Positions 22,039 through 31,894 of a stretch of 64,000 nt of DNA are shown here, one piece after another. This stretch comes from Aquarana catesbeiana (lineage: Eukaryota > Chordata > Amphibia > Anura > Ranidae). The notes beneath the pieces were generated by a model. That model was not told the DNA's origin. It ran no database searches and saw nothing but the letters and a program-made list of their open reading frames with translations. The DNA is taken from the NCBI RefSeq assembly GCF_042186555.1, contig NC_133334.1:25964971-26028970 (forward strand), in the 5' to 3' direction. The position numbers and the translations under genes are program-made. Position 1 is the first letter of the stretch; each line of letters opens with the position of its first letter.

Positions 22039-23235
22039 TGTGACTGAATCTTGGCACCCCGATTGGGTGCTTCCACAAAACAGTGCCTCCTGCCCTCCAA
22101 ACCCTTCCAGCAGACTGAGGGCTAATACCAGCTCTTTTACCCCAAGCATTGTAGACAGACCAAATGTTGAGGGAAAACCAAAAGGATGACTGTTTATTAA
22201 ACAGAATTAGAGGTTTTTATACACTTTGAAAGTAGGGCAGTTATCACATGAACAATAAAACCAAGTATTACCCAAAACATTACACAATGGTTAGATAACA
22301 AGGTAAAGTTGACACAAGGCTAATCCCAGAAACTTTAAGAGTTAGCCAAATTAGCCAACAGACAGATACAATAGGTGACTCAATTTATTCAATTAACAAT
22401 GGATATGCACACATAGAAGGCACACAGACCTAAAGCGACGTTCCACCCAAAAATGGAACTTCAACTTTAAGTGGCCCCCTGACATGCCACATTTGGCATG
22501 TCATTTTTTTGGGAGGGGGGGGCGGATACCCACTTTTTAGAGGCATCCAGCTCCCACTTCCTCCCGGGGCTCAGCGGCGCTGGAAGGAAGTTCACCTCTA
22601 CCCCCTCCCTCCCTGCAATCTTCTGGGACACGTCACAGGTCCCAGAAGATTGCCCGGCCAATCACAGCGCGCAACGTGGCTCACGCATGCGCAGTGCATG
22701 CCTGGCTGTGAAGCCACAGCCGGGGACCCACAGTAAGAATGCTGGCGCTGTGGAGAGGAGGGGGAGAGGAGCGAGGCTCCGGGAGGCCGCATCACTGGAC
22801 CGTGGGACAGGCGAGTGTCTGATCATTAAAAGTCAGCAGCTACACTTTTTGTAGCTGGTGACTTTTAATTTTTTTTTTTTCGGCAGAACTCCGCTTTAAC
22901 AATAAACACATAACACCTTAATAAACAGACTATAGCAGGAGATCCCAGCATCAGGTTGTTTAGAGCAGATTATATTAACATCTGCTCTGAGTCTAGGAGG
23001 GGGGTTTGATCATAGAGATCCCAAATATGTTTCTGAGTCCTCCAGTTCCCAGAGTCTGCGTGTTTTGGGGAGACATGAACTTGAATCCGAAGTAAATTTA
23101 ATCCAAATGTCCCCCCAGGCACACACCTCCCAAAGAATAAAGCCCCCCCCAAATGCCAGGGCCCATAGTTAGTAAGCAAGAGGCTAGCCTGCAGTCCCCT
23201 CCAAAAGCCCCCCTGTCCCAGGTGGGTCTGTCACA
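22039..23235 (-). mobile_element. 5' LTR (about 1.2 kb including an inserted MITE)
   Basis: On the minus strand it begins TGTGACAGACCC (23235) and ends AGTCACA (22039): the TG...CA form with a short inverted repeat. A TATAAAA (about 22205-22215) is followed by AATAAA (about 22195-22200), the usual order of promoter and poly(A) signal in an LTR. A MITE at 22431-22899 enlarges it. Whether it is endogenous-retrovirus or Ty3/gypsy type cannot be decided without pol. Confidence 0.65.
22431..22899. mobile_element. MITE with TAAAGCGGAGTTC termini
   Basis: Left TAAAGCGACGTTCCACC and right AGAACTCCGCTTTA form terminal inverted repeats. The interior includes CACATTTGGCATGT and a GC-rich half. It sits inside the 5' LTR and so is younger than it. 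A related terminus pair lies at 35510-35993. Confidence 0.6.
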
Positions 23236-24650
23236 ACATTGTTTTTATGAAGGGCATTCACTTCTTTGCGGTACAATTTTTATCCAGTTAAAAAAAGGGG
23301 TCCTGAGCAAGTTTGAAGCGATGCATTCCAAACTCCCACAGGATATAGTATAGTGGCATATTGAGATAACTGTTCACATAGGATGCGATTCATAGGCACT
23401 TTTGCATAGAAGTCACTAGAAGACAGATTTGCATAGAAGTGAATTGAAGGCAGTTTTGTAGAGAAGAGAATTGATGGCATTTCTAGGATATGAAGGCAGA
23501 CTGAAAATCGCGGCAGTACTAAATTCTCATTGAACAAAGGGCTATTATAATCGCATACCAAAATCATATTAGAATCGCACCTGAAACGCCGAACAACCAC
23601 ACTGAAAACTGACATGAAAATCGCACCACATAAGGTATACCCTGCTGCTTACCCACAGCAAGGCTAAATGTCCTGGGCGCTGGGCAGTATGATATGCACA
23701 TCCCTGCTTCCAATGTAAAATTTTATTCTATATACTTCATATATAGTTTATTACAGTGTAGCACTTACCCCCAAAGCAGCTGCTGGTATTTGATTGGCCT
23801 TACCGTTCCTTTACTGTTTCACCATATCTGTCTTAGGGGTCCCATTAAAGACTTCTTTTTAGTAATTTCAGCTCCGACACACAGTCTCTTTCTTCAATGC
23901 TTTATTTAAGAAAGACAAATGCAATAGAGGGATGGAGGGTTTAGGGGGAATTCAGGTACCTTGAAATTGCAGATCGGGAACACTCTCTTTGATCCAGAGG
24001 GCAACAGCTCCATAACTGGATTCAGCAACCACCGGACAGACCTCTCACTGACCTAGCAGCCGATGTGATGCTCGGTCATAGTCTCTGCCACAGACTTTAA
24101 GATTTGGTGTAACTGTTACACAATCCTCTGCCACAGGATTGGGTAATTAGTGACTTGTTGCAATATCAAAGGCTTGACCTTCTTCCAAACTTACGGTACT
24201 GTGTGGTATGTGACCCGGGATGCATCCTCCAACTAAGTCTCCAGGCTCTTCTAGAGGCACCGGCCTTATTGCGCAGTCCTCTCCTGAAAAGTCCTCCCCT
24301 GGATTCTCCAGTCGCTCGGTTTCTTCCCACAGGCAAGACAGCACAGGACCATCCCTGAATCAGTAGGCCCCAAGACTTTTGGGCCTACCTTCAGTAGCGA
24401 CGCCTCGGGCCAGCCGGCCCCGAGACAAACTTGACAGCAGTGACACACCTTAGGCCAGGAGGGCCATCAGGTCGGAACTCTTCCCTGTCACGGGGTCTGT
24501 GCCTTAAGTACCCTCTCCCAGAAGGCACAGCGGGCAGACCACACCCACTGACTGTTTCCGGGCAAGTAGGCACTCAATACACCCAGCTTGTTGCAATTTT
24601 CAACCTTGGCCAAAATAATAGGGCGCCATCCAACCAGAATTTACAATAAT
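23236..24650. other. Intron 1 stretch, unclassified repeats
   Basis: At 23370-23620 there are degenerate repeats of a GCATAGAAGT(G)AAT block and GATTCTAATAT/AATCGCA segments, probably a decayed MITE. The stretch 23870-24650 (GCTTTATTTAAGAAAGAC, then C/T-rich text) looks like a minus-strand LTR-type fragment, with an AATAAA complement at its start. I could not find matching ends. No exon-like open frame with splice sites was found. Confidence 0.3.
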
Positions 24651-25252
24651 TGCAGTCTGAGCTAAACTACAGCTTCAGACAACTACATTTTTACTTATAG
24701 CGTCTGTATTAAAAATACCAGCGCTACAATAGTTTTTATATTGTGTTGTGTTTTTTTTACTTGAGAAAGGTAATATATTGCAGCTTACCAATCATTAGAT
24801 GTGGCGGGTGCATTCGTTTTCACCTGGTGAGCTGGCCAGTAACACACCTCCTGTATGACACAACTGAAGGAATGAGCATAGGAGGCACAGCAGACAGCTG
24901 CATTGTCAGTCTGGGGGGGAGGGGAGGGTTAGATATATTAGCAGATTTAGATACACTAACAAATTGAAGCCAACCTTCAGCTTTCGCTTTATAAGCAGAT
25001 ACAGCAGAGTTTTATTTTCCTTTTGGGATAAAGGTTTTACATAAATAAATGCTGATCATTGCAAGCACCCCTGTCGGTGTTAAATGGTTTGTCTCAGCCA
25101 TGTGAACTGATACATTCAGCCATCACATCTAAGAATTGGTAAGCTGCAATACAATAAATGTTCTCTTTTGGATTTAATACTGCTTTAAACACTCAGAGCA
25201 TATTTTGAGAGCAATAAAATTATGATAGTTAACATTTTGTTGGATGTGAGCT
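24651..25252. other. Intron 1 stretch, nothing recognised
   Basis: Low-complexity T-rich and unique-looking sequence without element termini, tandem repeats or a credible exon. Confidence 0.3.
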
Positions 25253-25612
25253 TATTGTCAAAAAGTACGACCGTGTGTATGCTCCATCGAACATTTGCTG
25301 TCGGACTTTCCGCCAAGAAATGTTTTGAGAGCAGGTTCTCAAATTTTCCGCCAACAAAACGTTGTTGTCGGCAAGTCTGATCGCACAAAAGTCCACGCCT
25401 GCTCGGAATCAAGCAGAGGGAGCCGCACTGGCTATTGAACTTTCTGTTTCTCGGCTCCTCGTACGTCTTGTACGTCACCGCGTTCTCACTTTCGGAATTG
25501 TTGGCCAACATTTGTGTGACCGTGTGTATGCAAGACAAGTTTGAGCAACATCCTTCGAACAAAAATACACGGTTTTGTTGGCGGAAAGTCCGATTGTGTG
25601 TACGCGGCATTA
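25253..25612. mobile_element. MITE of the 'CGTGTGTACGGGGCAT' family
   Basis: The left TACGACCGTGTGTATGCTCC and right GATTGTGTGTACGCGGCATTA are diverged forms of the terminal repeat. The interior has paired GTTGTCGG, TTTTCCGCCAACAA and CATACACACGG-type blocks in opposite orientation. Confidence 0.6.
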
Positions 25613-25614
25613 GA

Positions 25615-25788
25615 GTTGGGCTGGTGGGCGGACGGGCGAGCGATTGGGGGGGGGGGGTTTTAAACCGAGCAACGGGGCGGGGTTGGGGGTTTGATCGATT
25701 GATTGACCGACCGAATGGTGGGGGGGGGGGGAATCGGGTGGTATGTTTGCCGCCCCCCCCAAAAAAATGGAGCACCAGCCGCCACTGC
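25615..25788. mobile_element. Partial hAT end close to the V exon
   Basis: The right end, GGAGCACCAGCCGCCACTG, is the inverse of the CAGTGGCGGCTGGTGCTC terminus seen at 49576. It is preceded by poly-G runs. The left end is missing. It stops about 80 bp before the V exon acceptor. Confidence 0.5.
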
Positions 25789-25867
25789 ATTTTAATAAAT
25801 TCCAAATGCAACATTCATGTCAGTAGCTTGCATTAATATGTTAATGTTTGTCTGTGCTATCTTTCAG

Positions 25868-26227
25868 CATTGGAGATCATGGATAGTACATCATACATTG
25901 GAGCGCTCCTGGGACAGAACGTGACAATCCCTTGTGTTCTTACTGACAAAGATCAACCAGAAAAGGATCTGAATCTGAATCTGGTTACGGATTCTGTGCG
26001 CTGGGATATGGTGTCAGCGAATGGAAGTGAAGATAATGTATATCTGTTTACAAATGGCCGCCATACACAATATAGACAAAATTCTAATGTTGAAGGGACA
26101 GGATTTAAAAGAGGCAATGCCAGTCTCACCCTGTACAATGTTCAGCAAGGCGATGAAGGAATGTACGTCTGTAATGTATTTGTTGCAGGGAACAAACTCA
26201 CAGCAACTCACAATGTGGAGGTGTCAG
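25868..26227 (+). CDS. Exon 2: Ig V domain of B7-H6-like receptor/ligand
   Basis: 120 codons, phase 1 at both ends, between a CTTTCAG acceptor and a GTAAGC donor. The domain has the V-set marks: cysteine in VTIPC, tryptophan in VRWDM, a GNASLTLYNVQ strand, and DEGMYVC with the second cysteine. Three N-glycosylation sequons are visible (NVT, NGS, NAS). The layout, with GxASLxLxxVQ before the last cysteine and no J-like diglycine motif, is closest to B7-H6 (NCR3LG1), the ligand of NKp30. That family assignment is by eye. Tapasin-like or other B7 relatives remain possible. Confidence 0.85.
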
Positions 26228-26745
26228 GTAAGCGAGAATGCTAAATACAATATGCATAAGATTAATACCCTAAAGGAGTTCTATGGTCACAGCACACACT
26301 TTCATTTTATGACAGCAGTATGAAATAACAATACAAACAATAGTTATATCTCACAATCCAATATAAGCGTACTTGAAAAACCACCTTTCATGTTGTGAGC
26401 ATTGCCTGTCTGCTGGCAATCCCTTTTCACAACTTCCAGGATTCCATGCATGCTTTGCAGCTTCTCCTTCATTTCTAAGGACTACATATCCCATGGTGCC
26501 TTGCTGCCCAGAAGCAGTGATTCCTGTACTGACTCCGCCTTCTGAAACTCCTCCTCTCAGCACCTCTGTAGTTTAGAAGGCGGGCTCTGTAAAATGTGTG
26601 ACAGTGCAGTGCCTACTCACAGGGCATAGTGACTACGGGTCACAGAATTCAAGGAAGCAAATATGTGGGGATGTGATGAGAGGACTCTGTGATGATGGGA
26701 GAACTGTGATGTGATAAAGAGAGTATGTTGGGGTAATATGATGTG

Positions 26746-28640
26746 ATTGGGTGCTCATGTATGATGTATAGGAGGATTCTGATGTGATGGGGGGACTCTG
26801 AAGTGAAGGAGAGACTCTGATGTGATGAAGGTACCTTTGGAGACCTCTAATATAGAGGGTAGCTTCTGATGTGATGGGAGGACCTCTGATATAGAAGGTG
26901 GCTTCTGGTGTGATGGGGGAACTCTGATGTAAAGGAGGGCTTCTGGTGAGATGGGGATCTCTGATGTGAAGCAGGGCTTCTTGTGTGATGGGAGGACCGC
27001 TGATATAGAGGGTGGTCTCTGGCGTGATGGGGGACCTCTGAAGTAAAGGATGGCTTCTGGTGCATTGGGAGGACCTCTAATGTAGTGGGGAGCTTCTGGT
27101 GTGATGGGAGGACCTCTGATATAGAGATATAGAGAGGGGCTTCTTGTGTGATGGGGGACCTCTGATGCAAAGGATAGCTTCTGGTGCAATGGGAGGATCT
27201 CTAATATAGTGGGGAGCTTCTAGTGTGATGGGAGGACCTCTGATATAGAGGGTGGCTTCTGGTGTGATGAGGGACCTCTGATGTTAAGAAGGGCTTCTGG
27301 TATGATGGGAGGACCTCTGATATAGAGGGTGGCTTCTGGTGTGTGATGGGGGACCTCTCATGTAAAGGAGGGCCTCTGATGCAATGGGAGGACCACTGAT
27401 ATAGAGGGTGGCTTCTGGTGTGATGAGGAACCTTTGATGTAAAGGAGGGCTGCTGGTATGATTGGAGGATCACTGATATAGAGGGTAGCTTCTGGTGTGA
27501 TGGGGGACCTCTGATGTAAAGGAGGGCTTCTGGTTTGATCCGAGGACCACTGATTTAGAGGGTGGCTTCTGGCGTGATGGGGGACCTCTGATGTAAAGGA
27601 GGGCTTCTAATGTGATGGGAGGACCTCTGATATAGAAGGTGGCTTCTGATGTGATGGGGGACCTCTGATGTAAAGGAGAGCTTCTGGTGTGATGGGAGGA
27701 CCACTGATATAGAGGGTGGCTTCTGGTGTGATGAGGGACCTCTGATGTAAAGGAGGGCTTCTAGTATGATTGGAGGACCTTTAATGTAGAGGGTGGCTTC
27801 TGGTGTGATGAGATAACCTCTGATGTAAAGGAGGGCTTCTTATGTAATGAGAGGGCCACTGATATAGAGGGTGGCTTCTGGTGTGATGAGGGACCTTTGA
27901 TGTAAAGGAATGCTTCTGGTATGATTGGAGGACCTGTAATATAGAGGCTGGCTTCTGGTGTGTGATTGGTGACCTCTCGTGTAAAGGAGGGCCTCTGGTG
28001 TAATGGGAGGACCACTGATATAGAGGGTGGCTTCTGGTGTGATGAGGGACCTTTGATGTAAAGGAGGGCTTCTGGTATGATTAGAGGACCACTGATATAG
28101 AGGGTAGCTTCTGGTGTGATGGGGGACGTCTGATGTAAAGAAGGGCTTCTGGTTTGATCTGAGGACCACTAATATAGAGGGTAGCTTCTGGTGTGATGAG
28201 GGACCTCTGATGTAAAGGAGGGCTTCTGGTATGATTGGAGGACCGCTAATATAGAGGGTGGCTTCTAGTGTGATGAGAGGACCTCTGATGTAAAGGAGGG
28301 CTTCTGGTGTGATGAGATGACCTCTGATGTAAAGGAGGGCTTCTGGTGTCATGGGAGGACCACTGATATATAGGGTGGCTTCTGGTGTGATGAGGGACCT
28401 CTAGTGTAAAGGAGGGCTTCTGGTATGATTGGAGGACCTCTAATATAGAGGGTGGTTTCTGGTGTGATGAGAGGACCTCTGATGTAAAGGAGGGCTTCTG
28501 GTGTAATGGGAGGCCTCTTATGTAAAGGACGGCTTCTGGTGTGATGAGGGACCTCTGATGTAAAGGAGGGCTTCTGGTATGATTGGAGGACCTTTAATAT
28601 AGAGGATGGCTTCTGAGGTGAAGGGGAAACTCTGATGTGA
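26746..28640. repeat. Intronic minisatellite between V and C1 exons
   Basis: Nearly 1.9 kb of alternating half-units of about 40 bp, one like CTGATATAGAGGGTGGCTTC and one like CTGATGTAAAGGAGGGCTTC, each followed by TGGTGTGATGGGAGGACC. It fills most of intron 2. Minus-strand open frames rich in His, Ser and Pro are by-products. Bases 26228-26745 before it show nothing recognisable. Confidence 0.9.
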
Positions 28641-28999
28641 AGATAATATCATTAAAGTGATTGTGTGCATTGTTCCAGGCTCAGGTTTTCTACTGTCCCA
28701 GCTAGATGTAGAAAAGTAAATGTGTAAAGGCTCAAAAAAGCCAAATGTTTTGTGCATGAGAGCCTCAACCGTGTGCATTAGAAACAAATTTCCCTTACCT
28801 AGATGGGAGCCAAGACCCACAGCCATGAGGGAGAGGAAGAGGTTCCATTCTAGAGAGAAATTACTTTTTTTTTAACTTACAATTTGGATGGTTTGGTTTC
28901 TGGTTCTGTGCCTTTTATGATTTTGTTTGCATTCATTACACTATTTATGATGCATGTGTGCAGTGAGTATGGCTAATTTTGGTTATTTGATTTTCCCAG

Positions 29000-29594
29000 C
29001 GATGCCAATTGTCACCTTGTCTCATTATGAAGTCACGATTGCACCTGGCAATGAGCAATCTGTTACATGTTACGTAAATAAGTTCTATCCAGAATCTGTG
29101 AAAATGAGGCTCGGTTCACACATGGGCGGCACGACTTGCAGGTCGCCTCAGCGAGGCGACCTGCAAACGACTGCCGGGGCGACTTGCGAGACGACTTCTG
29201 CATAGAAGTCTATGCAAGTCGCCCCAAGTCGCCCCCAAAGTAATACAGGAACCTTTTTCTAAGTCGGAGCGACTTGCGTCGCTCCGATTAGAACGGTTCC
29301 ATAGCACAGAACGGGAGGCGACTTGTCAGGCGACTAGGTCGCCTGACAAGTCGCCCCAGTGTGAACCGAGCCTTAGATGGGAGAAGCACAGTGCCTCCTC
29401 TGAGAGCTCAGCCTTGGATAGAGAGACCTGTATCAGCGTGCCAACAAAGACCAGTGATGGGACATTTAATGTGATCAGCCTGATGTCTGTGAAACCATCG
29501 AGCGTACAGGAAGATGGAGACCAATATTTCTGCATTGTCAGTCACAGATCCATGAAGAATGACCACTCTGAGAGTTTTACTGTTAAAGTGAAAG
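29000..29594 (+). CDS. Exon 3: Ig C1 domain, interrupted by a MITE
   Basis: Acceptor TTTTCCCAG, donor GTAACT, phase 1 both sides. Without the inserted 268 bp the exon is 327 bp (109 codons). The C1 hallmarks are clear: SVTCYVNKFYPESVKM with the first cysteine, RWEKHSAS just after the insertion, DGTFNVISLMSV, and DQYFCIVSH with the second cysteine. DGTFNV followed by a VxHxS-type end is also typical of B7-H6. As it stands, reading through the insertion shifts frame and meets a stop at 29203-29205. The exon is either dead, skipped (neutral for frame) or rescued by removal of the insert during splicing. Confidence 0.8.
29108..29372. mobile_element. PIF/Harbinger-like MITE inside a coding exon
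   Basis: 265 bp with terminal inverted repeats GGCTCGGTTCACAC / GTGTGAACCGAGCC, and inner inverted blocks GGCGACTTG and AGTCGCC. The flanks TGA (29105-29107) and TTA (29373-29375) fit a 3-bp TWA duplication with one change. Deleting the element and one flank copy restores the C1 reading frame exactly, which confirms that this is an insertion into a formerly intact exon. Confidence 0.9.
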
Positions 29595-29701
29595 GTAACT
29601 GACTGTTCGTCAATATAATGTTAAAAGAAAAACTGAGTACCGTAGTCATTGTGAACATTTCTCTGCACAATAATGATTGATGGTCTGTTTTGTCATTACA
29701 G

Positions 29702-29800
29702 AGCCACCTCCAACAAGTCATCTTCCTTCAATAATAACATTTCTTGTAATTATCCCTGTGATTATACTCATTGCATCATTAGTTTTGTATTTCCTGAGAT
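29702..29800 (+). CDS. Exon 4: transmembrane segment
   Basis: 33 codons between TTACAG and GTAAGT, phase 1 at both ends, 107 bp after the C1 exon. After a Pro-rich stalk (EPPPTSHLPS) comes a 20-residue hydrophobic run, TFLVIIPVIILIASLVLYFL, ending in Arg: a type I membrane anchor. Ending a V-C1 molecule here is the normal B7-H6 plan. No cytoplasmic exon is recognisable directly downstream, and three more Ig exons follow, so the exon may be alternative or a relic. Confidence 0.8.
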
Positions 29801-29925
29801 GTAAGTACCATTCCTATTTGTTTAAAGTTAAGCTATAATGGTTTTGGTCAGTTTTACTTTATTTTTAATTGCTATATTATCAGCCTGGCCCATTTAAACC
29901 AGTCTGGTCAGCTGCAGTGCTTTAA

Positions 29926-30359
29926 AGAGGAAGTAAACCCTGGTGGGTTTTTCTTCCTTTCTTCTGCTTTGTAAAATAAAAGGCATAATGTGCTAGTATG
30001 CATTGCATACTAGCACATTATGTGACACTTACCTGCAAACTAAGCCCGCGCTTTCCCCGCTGCAGGCCACATCCATGTTCGCCCGTCTTTTTTCCGGTGC
30101 CGCAGACTCAGGCTCTGTGACTGGCCGGAGCCGCGTGACATCACTCCCACGCATGCCGCCAGTCATGTCACATGCTCCTAAAGAAATGGCACGGGCGGAC
30201 GTTCCTTCAGAGCGCATTTGCCGATGATATCATTGGTGCAGTATACAGTAAATATCTCCTAAACAGCGCACGTTTAGGAGATGTTTACAGGACCTATAGA
30301 TAAGCCTTATTATAGTCTTACCTATAGGTACAAATTACACAGGGAGGTTTACAACCTCT
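29926..30359. mobile_element. TTAA-flanked MITE
   Basis: TTAA on both sides (29922-29925, 30360-30363). The ends AGAGGAAGTAAACC and GGTTTACAACCTCT are inverted repeats. The GC-rich interior lacks a transposase. Confidence 0.7.
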
Positions 30360-30484
30360 TTAATTGCACATGTATTACCATGTTTTGCATTACAGTTGCC
30401 CATTCATTTGAATGGATTGCTCAATGCACCACAATGGACCACAAATCATGCATGTAGACTTTTCAGCCTTGCACAATACATCGG

Positions 30485-30731
30485 GTTTGATTAACTAAAG
30501 GCAAATAAACTGTGCACTTTGCAGTTGCTCCAGAGCTTTGTAAATGTGGTAAAGCTTTACTTTGCGATGAATACCCAATCACATGCAATGAAAATTAAAA
30601 AAAAAATCAGCATTTTTGATTGCACCTGATTGAATGATGGAAGTCAGCAGAGCTTTTCCTCATTTACTAGGCTCTGGAGCAACTATACTATATAAAGTGC
30701 AAAGTCTATTTGCCTTTAGTAAATCAACCCC
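30485..30731. mobile_element. MITE, GGGGTTGATTTACTAAAGG family, copy 1
   Basis: Inverted ends (GGGTTTGATTAACTAAAGGC and GCCTTTAGTAAATCAACCC) around a conserved core that includes CCAATCACATGCAA and GATGGAAGTCAGCAGAGC. Confidence 0.75.
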
Positions 30732-30842
30732 ATAGTGTGTGGGGTTGCCATAAATTTGCAACAAGGTAATGTGAATGGGTCCTTCGCGTTTTTTACAATG
30801 ATTTAATTTTTGTTTTTTTGTTCAGGCCAGCTTGACAAGTAT

Positions 30843-31087
30843 GGGGTTGATTTACTAAAGGCAAATAGACTGTGCAGTCTGCAAGTGCAGTTGCTCCAAA
30901 GCTTAGTAAATTAGGTAAAGCTTCACTTTGCACTTTTACCCAATCACGTGCAAGGGAAATTTAAAGAAACAACATTTTTGCTTGCACATGATTGAATGAT
31001 GGAAGTCAGCAGAGCTTCTGCTCATTCACTAAGCTCTGCAGCAATTGCACTTGCAGAGTGTTTATTTGCCTTTAGTAAATCAACCTC
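30843..31087. mobile_element. MITE, GGGGTTGATTTACTAAAGG family, copy 2
   Basis: Same ends and core as the copy 110 bp upstream and the one at 48692. Bases 31088-31596 after it contain no recognisable feature. Confidence 0.75.
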
Positions 31088-31894
31088 TTTGTGTTCCCGT
31101 AATGCACACATTGCCACAAGGCATAGTAAATCACTATTATGCAACTCTAGACAAACAGCTAAAAGCAGAGGAAATACAGTACATTATAAGGGTGCTTGTC
31201 TTACATCCCAAAGAGATTGTATTTCTGTCCATCCAGTCCTGAGATTCACACAAACGGCTCTGTCTATCAATACAGGCCTGACTTTCCTCTGCTGCAGTTT
31301 AGTCACACCTACATGTCTTGTCTCTCCCCAAGTCTGTGACAAGACTGAAAGAAGAAGCAGCAGATTCATTGGTTCATCTCTATGTCACAACACTCTTTCC
31401 TCCTATCAGCATGCTCCTTAATGTAGTGATATAGTGGTGGGATGATTATTATAAGTTATTCTCGCAACAGTTCGGTTCATCCAGAGAGATGCATTTATTT
31501 AGACTTCAGAACAGCCAACAGAGATACAGACAAGGCATGTGCCAGCTGTGTTAAGCCTAGTCCACACCTATGTTCACATGAAAAAAACTGTATATGTACA
31601 GTTGTGCTCATAAGTTTACATACCCTGACAGAATTTATGATTTCTTTGGCCATTTTTCAGAGAATATGAATGATAACACAAAAACTTTTCTTTCACTCAT
31701 GGTTAGTGTTTGGCTGACGTCATTTATTATTAATCAACTGTGTTTACTCTTTTTAAATCATAATGGCAACAGAAACTACCCAAATGACCCTGATCAAAAG
31801 TTTACACACCCCAGTTCTTAATACCGTGTATTGCCCCTTTAACATCGATGGCAGCTTGAAGTCTTTTGTGGTATTTGTGGATGAGGCTCTTTAT

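Noticed and set aside
25185..25814. 209-codon minus-strand frame
   Set aside because: Spans a MITE and a hAT end with G/C runs; composition reflects the elements.
26755..28352. Minus-strand His/Ser/Pro-rich frames in intron 2
   Set aside because: Translations of the roughly 40-bp intronic minisatellite.
30003..30227. Possible small exon after the TM exon (74-codon frame)
   Set aside because: Lies entirely within a TTAA-flanked MITE and is mirrored by an antisense frame.
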